The translations under genes were made by a program, and so were the position numbers. From Lycium barbarum (lineage: Eukaryota; Streptophyta; Magnoliopsida; Solanales; Solanaceae): 64,000 nucleotides of DNA. The notes beneath the pieces were generated by a model. It was not told the origin of the DNA. It did no database searches and was given only the letters and a program-made list of their open reading frames with translations. The DNA lies in contig NC_083343.1 in the NCBI RefSeq assembly GCF_019175385.1, positions 53,776,457 to 53,840,456 of the forward strand. Reading direction: 5' to 3'. Every line of letters begins with the position of its first letter. The first letter of the stretch is position 1. Positions 62,529-64,000 of this stretch are shown here, one piece after another.

Positions 62529-64000
62529 TGTTATATCCCGTATTTTCACGCATTCGGAAAATTTGAAATAATTTTGACTTGTAAGAAATAAGGTCATAAT
62601 TGATTTTATTTAACATATGAGTTGTTCGTGAAAGAATATTGATGTGGAAATATAGAGAAAGGCCGAGAGAAAAATAGGCAATTTCGGAAATTAGTTTCGG
62701 GAATTACAAATAGGGCCCATAATTAATTGGGCTAGAAAGAGCAAAAAAAAAAAAAAAGAAAAATCAAGGCCGAATTGTAGGGGGTGGCCGGCCCCTTAAT
62801 GGGTCAAGGCCCATGAGTGGGTTTTAATTTATAGACTTAAAAGATGATAAATTCATCTTCAACCAAGGAAAGTTCAAGAAGCTTGAAAAATAAATAAAGA
62901 CCACCCCTTATTCGGTCACAAGGAAAGAAAAGAAAGAATTTTTTTTGCCATCAACCTTTGATCCAAAAATCAAGAATTTCTTGTATTCCTACTAAGCTCA
63001 AGACCCTCTTCAACGGGGTATAATATTTAGGACAAGAAAGTGCTTGTGTTGGCAAGTGGAAAATTCTTGAAAAAGGTAAGATTTTACTTCTTTTGTCTTG
63101 GAAGAAATATATACATGTGTTGTAGAATGTGGAAAGGATTGTAGAGTACGAAAAATTTTGTGTTATGGGTATGTATGTGTATGGCCGAAAATGGTATGGA
63201 TGGGTAGGAATGATTAAAATTTTATTTGTTGTGCTAATTGTGTTGTTGAGGCCTTGTGATGGAAATGGAGGGGAAATGGTTTAAGTTGGCATGAAAAATT
63301 GTTGAAAATGATTATAGGAACTTATGTGATTTTAATATAGTTTTTATGTAATTATGGAAGTGGAGTTCTAAATGAGAATTGTTATGTTGATTGATGAATT
63401 TGGAAGGATGCTAGTCCATATTAGCATGAAAGATTGGTTGTTAAGTTGTTATGGGAAGTTTTGTGATTTTATGGTATATTTATGTAATTATGAAAATGAA
63501 ATTGTTAAGGTGTGAATTATGATTATTGTTAATGAAATTGGAGGATGAAAATGTGTTATGAATATTTACGTCGAAGATTAGAGATTTCGGATGAATTATG
63601 GTTTTGGTGGAATTTTTATATATTTTTACATATTTTGTAGAATGATATGAAATGCTTCCTAATTGTATTGGAATGATCTTGATTAGTAAATAAATATGAA
63701 AATATTTATATTGGTTTGGAAGTGCGAAGTTAGATTGGAAGTTGTCGCATTATGTTGGAAAGAAGACTATTTATGTTAGAATGTGTTTTGTAGTGATTGT
63801 TGATGTTGTTGGTATTGTTGTGGGTGTTGTTGTTGATTATTTTGGCCGAGTTAAAATCTCGGGGATGTTTAATTTACAGGGGAGATGCTGCCCAAATTTC
63901 TGTAGAAAAGTGTTAATTTAAGATTCAAGTCCTAAAGTCTTATAGTTAACATTTGGTAATTGTAACCAATTGTAGATTTTGGAGGAAACGGGAATTGAGT
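62529..64000 (+). repeat. Element G LTR, partial, inserted in the LINE
   Basis: Starts TGTTATATCCCGTATTTTCA, like the A LTR, and follows it in order: aataattttgacttgtaaga, atatggccg, the goal motif ggggagatgctgcccaaatt near 63879 and the gttgttgttg run near 63800. The window ends before the distal end, so it is unknown whether G is complete or solo. The five bases before it are ctaga, a candidate target-site copy. Confidence 0.88.

Overview
This is repeat-dense nuclear DNA from a flowering plant. Almost every base belongs to a transposable element. No intact host gene, rRNA, tRNA gene, CRISPR array or bacterial feature was found. The retrotransposons carry primer-binding sites matching the 3' end of plant initiator tRNA-Met, and the Ty3/gypsy polyproteins have the gag-PR-RT-RNaseH-IN-chromodomain order of chromoviruses. 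LTRs of about 2-3.2 kb and the polyprotein style suggest the Tekay/Del lineage. An asterid eudicot, possibly Solanaceae, is my best guess for the host; this rests on general resemblance and not on a search.

The layout is a nest of insertions, and four of them can be closed exactly by their 5-bp target-site duplications (TSDs). Names are mine. Element D (plus strand, oldest) is the outer frame: its pol is seen at 39673-40165 and 51170-53802, and its 3' LTR at 54037-56117. D is interrupted by an old minus-strand LTR (E, 10928-12671 plus 38038-39672) and by a young complete minus-strand element (F, 40166-51169, TSD TGAAT). E is split by a complete plus-strand element (A, 12672-38032, TSD TTAAG). 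A is itself split by a complete minus-strand element (B, 17675-28951, TSD GACAC) and by a solo LTR (C, 29723-32940, TSD CTAAT). At the left edge lies a further minus-strand element (element 1, 1-9775), whose 3' LTR is cut by the window. Between it and E, 9776-10927 is a jumble of older LTR-derived sequence.

Right of D, 56118-57060 is the only stretch that may be low-copy host DNA; a short hAT-like fragment sits at its end. From 57061 to 62528 lies a decayed L1-type LINE (ORF1 with DUF4283-like and zinc-knuckle remnants; ORF2 with endonuclease, reverse transcriptase and zf-RVT). It is interrupted at 62529 by the start of another plus-strand LTR (G), which runs off the window.

By-eye LTR comparisons give relative ages that agree with the nesting: element 1 about 1.6%, A about 1.2%, B and F about 0.5%. 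F is the best-preserved copy: one continuous gag-pol frame of about 1,611 codons with a single internal stop. The other copies carry frameshifts, deletions and many stops of the C-to-T/G-to-A type. No new protein system is present. The most interesting unexplained signals are non-coding: a row of short hairpins with a shared loop, conserved in all LTR families and showing paired base changes, and a perfect 8-bp-arm palindrome beside the polypurine tract in four of five elements (6-bp arms in the fifth).
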